Assembly: GCA_903876465.1 (NCBI GenBank)
Contig: CAIRAF010000072.1
Coordinates: 1-7,777 of the forward strand
DNA length: 7,777 nucleotides
Direction: 5' to 3'
Source of the DNA: an uncultured bacterium
GTDB lineage: Bacteria; Patescibacteriota; Minisyncoccia; Phycocordibacterales; PALSA-1337
Both the position numbers and the translations under genes were made by a program. Below, in pieces: positions 5,959 to 7,777 of the stretch (within the stretch, counting starts at the first letter, position 1; every line of letters begins with the position of its first letter). The notes below the pieces were generated by a model. It did no database searches. It was not told the DNA's origin and worked only from the letters and a program-made list of their open reading frames with translations.

Positions 5959-6480
5959 ATGGACCCAGACCTCTCACAAGTCCCACCTCCAGAAGACATC
6001 GTAGAACCAACACCTGCTCCAGTAGCAGAACCAGTCTTAGAACCCATTCCAACCCCTATTGAAGAACCAGCCACTACCTCGCCACAGCCTATAGAACCTC
6101 CTCCAGTCGTTTCGACCCCTGTTCCTGTAGAAAGTCAAAATGAGGCTCCGCAAACGCCTACGCCAATTTTTGTTAATCCTGCGCCAGCGCCAGTTCCAGC
6201 GCCATTCAACCCACATTCGGCAGAGAGAATTGATTATTTGAATAACGTACTTCGACCGAAAGCGATAGCGGTACGACATGCCAAGGTGGCGGAGCATTTG
6301 GATCGACTGGTTGCTCATGCTCGAGAGAAGGGGAGCATCGATCATAAGGAAGTAAGATTATTACTCATCGTAGGCAAAGCAACTGCAACTAAGTACCTCA
6401 CGACATTAGTTGAACAAGGCAGATTGGTGCGTGAAGAAAAGATTGGGGGACATCATGATGTGAGGTATCACGCGGTGTAA
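5959..6480 (+). CDS. Pro-rich protein with C-terminal winged-helix domain
   Basis: A 173-aa protein in two parts. Residues 1-86 contain 28 prolines, mixed with Glu, Val, Ala and Thr in PxP and PAPAP patterns, so this half should be disordered or extended. Residues about 87-173 are a compact domain: helices from SAERIDYLNNVL through HLDRLVAHA, then a helix-turn-helix-like VRLLLIVGKATATKYLTTLVEQGRL and a wing ending RYHAV. This suits DNA binding, though winged helices also mediate protein contacts. I do not recognise a named family. The frame stays open upstream to 5716, but that extension is antisense to the DUF3800 gene; the promoter places the start at 5959. GC is well above the DUF3800 gene. 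No signal peptide or TM segment is present. The stop codon runs into the A6 tract of the terminator shared with the protease gene. Confidence 0.8.
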   Translation: MDPDLSQVPPPEDIVEPTPAPVAEPVLEPIPTPIEEPATTSPQPIEPPPVVSTPVPVESQNEAPQTPTPIFVNPAPAPVPAPFNPHSAERIDYLNNVLRPKAIAVRHAKVAEHLDRLVAHAREKGSIDHKEVRLLLIVGKATATKYLTTLVEQGRLVREEKIGGHHDVRYHAV

Positions 6481-6511
6481 AAAAGCACTGCACCCTCGAA
6501 AGAGTGCAGTG
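6479..6511 (-). terminator. Intrinsic terminator of the protease gene, overlapping the opposite gene's stop
   Basis: The arms CACTGCAC (6486-6493) and GTGCAGTG (6504-6511) form a perfect 8-bp stem with a 10-base loop containing CTC-GAAA-GAG, so the stem may extend with a small bulge. On the - strand the hairpin is followed by T6 (complement of 6479-6484), a classical intrinsic terminator 15 bases past the protease TGA. The A6 tract includes the last two bases of the TAA of the + strand gene. Termination of the + transcript here is possible, but no T run follows directly on that strand. Confidence 0.8.
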
Positions 6512-6526
6512 TGCGCAAATCTAAAA

Positions 6527-7396
6527 TCATTGTTTTTTGAATGGGCCAACAACGACGCTATACGACGAATGAAGTGGATATCCCAGTTGCTTTTCAGCTT
6601 CCGGTGTAACCGACAACGAATCCATTTTCCCTTTGAGGACATATCGCAATCCGTTGCTATCAACAAATCCTGTTCCACTTTCGCCGCCACGTGATTTATA
6701 CATGATGGTGAAATAAGACAAACCATTTGAACTTGCCGACCAGCCAAGAACATGAACATCTTCACCACTCACAATTGACCGAATAGTCTTGGTCTCATTG
6801 AGAGGTGAGATATCGATTATTTTCAGATTTTCCTTTTTCTCTCTATCACCTGTGTAGAATGATTTAATCATTTGAGGATGTGTTCCAACTTTGCAAAGCA
6901 CAGCATCAAAGCCGGCGTCGCGGTAGTTGGGGATGTTTTGTTCGTCTGGCATAAATCCTTCAATGCCGCAGTCGACGAGGTGTCCTTCGAGAGGGCGGAG
7001 CTTACGGATAGCATATTGATTGCTCATGCCATTGTTTTCAATACTGAAGATGTGTGCACTGGTTATCAGTTGTGTTCCATTTGAACCAGTGAAGACCGTT
7101 CCACTACCAGCGACGGAGGAAACACCAGAGTCTGGATTGAAACGATAAATGAGCACCGGAATTGAACCTGGCAGAACATCATTCGTCGTCACTTTTCCGA
7201 TAATGTATTGCTCCAGTTCATTCTCAGTTGTGGCGACCTGCTCGTCCGCGTTGACCGTATTTGGTTTTGCGTGCGTTTGTATGTAGATGAGGCCAAGACA
7301 GATTGCCCCAATGATGACTAAAATAGCCAAGACAGTTTTCCTGAATTGACGCTCTTTTTTGAGCTCGTGTCGATTACGTTCATTTTTATTCTTCAC
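6527..7396 (-). CDS. Membrane-anchored trypsin-like (S1 fold) serine protease
   Basis: A 289-aa predicted protease. The N-terminus is strongly basic and hydrophilic (1-20), followed by one TM segment (about 21-40, LAILVIIGAICLGLIYI). The catalytic domain therefore lies outside the membrane, unless the segment is cleaved as a signal peptide. Catalytic motifs of the trypsin/HtrA fold appear in order: GSGTVF then ITSAH (H115), GFDAVLCKV (D164), and GGESGTGFV (S240 in GxSGTG). No PDZ domain follows; the protein ends about 50 residues after the Ser, shorter than HtrA/DegP. The start is GTG, chosen because the Shine-Dalgarno AAGGA lies 8 bases upstream and the basic-TM order then makes sense. A TTGACA promoter with an inverted repeat precedes it and a terminator follows, so it is probably monocistronic. 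Composition matches the higher-GC background. The substrate is unknown; envelope protein quality control or processing is a reasonable guess. Confidence 0.85.
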   Translation of the reverse strand: MKNKNERNRHELKKERQFRKTVLAILVIIGAICLGLIYIQTHAKPNTVNADEQVATTENELEQYIIGKVTTNDVLPGSIPVLIYRFNPDSGVSSVAGSGTVFTGSNGTQLITSAHIFSIENNGMSNQYAIRKLRPLEGHLVDCGIEGFMPDEQNIPNYRDAGFDAVLCKVGTHPQMIKSFYTGDREKKENLKIIDISPLNETKTIRSIVSGEDVHVLGWSASSNGLSYFTIMYKSRGGESGTGFVDSNGLRYVLKGKMDSLSVTPEAEKQLGYPLHSSYSVVVGPFKKQ

Positions 7397-7404
7397 AAGT
7401 ACTT

Positions 7405-7409
7405 TCCTT
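7405..7409 (-). promoter_or_regulatory. Shine-Dalgarno site deciding the GTG start of the protease
   Basis: On the - strand AAGGA (within AAGGAAA) lies 8 bases before the GTG at 7396-7394. It is the only convincing Shine-Dalgarno in the window and supports the non-ATG start. Confidence 0.75.
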
Positions 7410-7426
7410 GGTTGATGTTTAAAATT

Positions 7427-7447
7427 ACACTAACATTTATTTAGTGT
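7427..7447. repeat. Operator-like inverted repeat ACACTAA-N7-TTAGTGT
   Basis: Perfect 7-bp arms (7427-7433 and 7441-7447) are separated by 7 bases, giving a 14-base centre-to-centre distance. One arm covers the proposed protease -10 and the other lies in the spacer just below the -35. This position and symmetry fit a dimeric repressor site. As a hairpin it would be AT-rich and weak, and it has no flanking T run, so a terminator is unlikely. The divergent cupin gene begins 62 bases away and could share the control. Confidence 0.5.
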
Positions 7448-7455
7448 TGTGTCAA
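7427..7455 (-). promoter_or_regulatory. Promoter of the serine protease gene
   Basis: On the - strand a perfect -35 TTGACA (complement of 7450-7455) is followed after 17 bases by TAGTGT (complement of 7427-7432). That is a poor -10 hexamer, but a TG extension (TGTTAGTGT) may compensate. The predicted leader is about 20-25 bases and carries the Shine-Dalgarno. The weak -10 and the overlapping inverted repeat suggest a regulated promoter. Confidence 0.5.
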
Positions 7456-7509
7456 ATATTATTTAATCACGCACTGTAACTTTCACCCCGCACACTCGTC
7501 TTTAGTGAT

Positions 7510-7777
7510 ATGAAATCATACCACTCCAATATTGAAAAACTTACGATAGAAAATACTGACTTCCGCCAAGTGCTTTACACGGCGCCTCATAGTCAACTAG
7601 TCATCATGTCATTACTTCCGAGCGAAGACATTGGCATGGAGGTTCACGCACATGTCGATCAATTTTTCCGCTTCGAAGCAGGAACGGGTAAGGCTATAAT
7701 TAATGGCAAAGTGTTTAATTTCAGAACAGGCGACGTGGCCATAGTTCCCGCTGGAGCCGAACATAATTTCATCAATA
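7510..7777 (+). CDS. Cupin-domain protein, 3' partial
   Basis: The first 89 residues of a small cupin (double-stranded beta-helix) protein run off the window end. Motif 1 is visible as MEVHAHVDQFFRFEAGTG, with metal-ligand candidates H46 and H48; the usual Glu position appears to hold Q51. It is followed by KAIINGKVFNFRTGDV. Motif 2 is GDVAIVPAGAEHNFIN, with P80, G82 and the ligand H85. This closely resembles single-domain cupins with the VDQFF and VPAGxEHN signatures; their substrates are mostly unknown. The ATG at 7510 is the first plausible start, about 36 residues before motif 1. No Shine-Dalgarno or clear promoter is seen; it is divergent from the protease gene, 113 bases away. Confidence 0.85.
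   Translation, partial: MKSYHSNIEKLTIENTDFRQVLYTAPHSQLVIMSLLPSEDIGMEVHAHVDQFFRFEAGTGKAIINGKVFNFRTGDVAIVPAGAEHNFIN

Larger units (their letters stand above)
5900..5962. repeat. Imperfect inverted repeat spanning the divergent promoter region
   Basis: The 17 bases at 5900-5916 match the reverse complement of 5946-5962 at 14 of 17 positions. Each arm contains an ATG, a 7-base gap and a TATAAT, so the symmetry covers both start codons and both -10 boxes. The 29-base centre (5917-5945) is AT-rich. This could be a regulator target or a product of shared promoter architecture; the sequence alone does not decide. Confidence 0.6.

Noticed and set aside
6037..6345. 102-aa Arg/Trp-rich frame on the - strand
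   Set aside because: Its odd composition is simply the complement of Pro-rich codons; there is no promoter or ribosome site.
6406..6768. 120-aa frame on the - strand spanning the terminator
   Set aside because: It crosses the protease stop and terminator in another frame and overlaps two well-supported genes.

Overview
The window appears to start at the end of a metagenomic assembly contig. Bases 1-60 are an Illumina P7/TruSeq adapter with an 8-base index, not genomic DNA, and a C-rich stretch of doubtful quality follows. The rest is bacterial: dense coding, short intergenic gaps, standard stop codons (TAA, TAG and one TGA, with no in-frame TGA in any gene). I infer a candidate phyla radiation (Patescibacteria) genome. 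The clues are the mix of poorly characterised families, a Pro-rich protein with a winged helix, -10 boxes placed as for leaderless mRNAs, and mostly absent Shine-Dalgarno sequences. There is no rRNA or marker gene, so the placement is tentative.

Region 1 (about 63-5106, + strand) is a tight run of five genes separated by 3-6 bases. They encode a 5'-truncated FtsK/SpoIIIE-type DNA translocase, a DUF2130 coiled-coil protein with a PD-(D/E)XK-like nuclease core, a DUF2779 protein with a Cas4-like nuclease half and a DnaQ-like exonuclease half, a six-TM membrane protein with a cytoplasmic tail, and a small HAD-like protein. The first four are AT-rich (sampled GC near 30-33%). The HAD gene is clearly richer in GC and may belong to the host background. 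A DNA pump, two predicted nucleases and a membrane protein together suggest a DNA-processing or defence module. This is inference from context.

Region 2 (5107-5958) holds a hairpin terminator and an AT-rich DUF3800 gene on the - strand. Its promoter region is shared with a divergent + strand gene. Both -10 boxes (TATAAT) lie exactly 7 bases from their ATG, so both transcripts are probably leaderless, and the whole region forms an imperfect inverted repeat.

Region 3 (5959-7777) has higher GC. It contains a 173-aa protein with a Pro-rich N-terminal half and a winged-helix C-terminus, then a convergent membrane-anchored trypsin-like serine protease. The two share an intergenic hairpin terminator. 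Next is an operator-like inverted repeat over the protease promoter, and the start of a cupin gene that runs off the end of the window.
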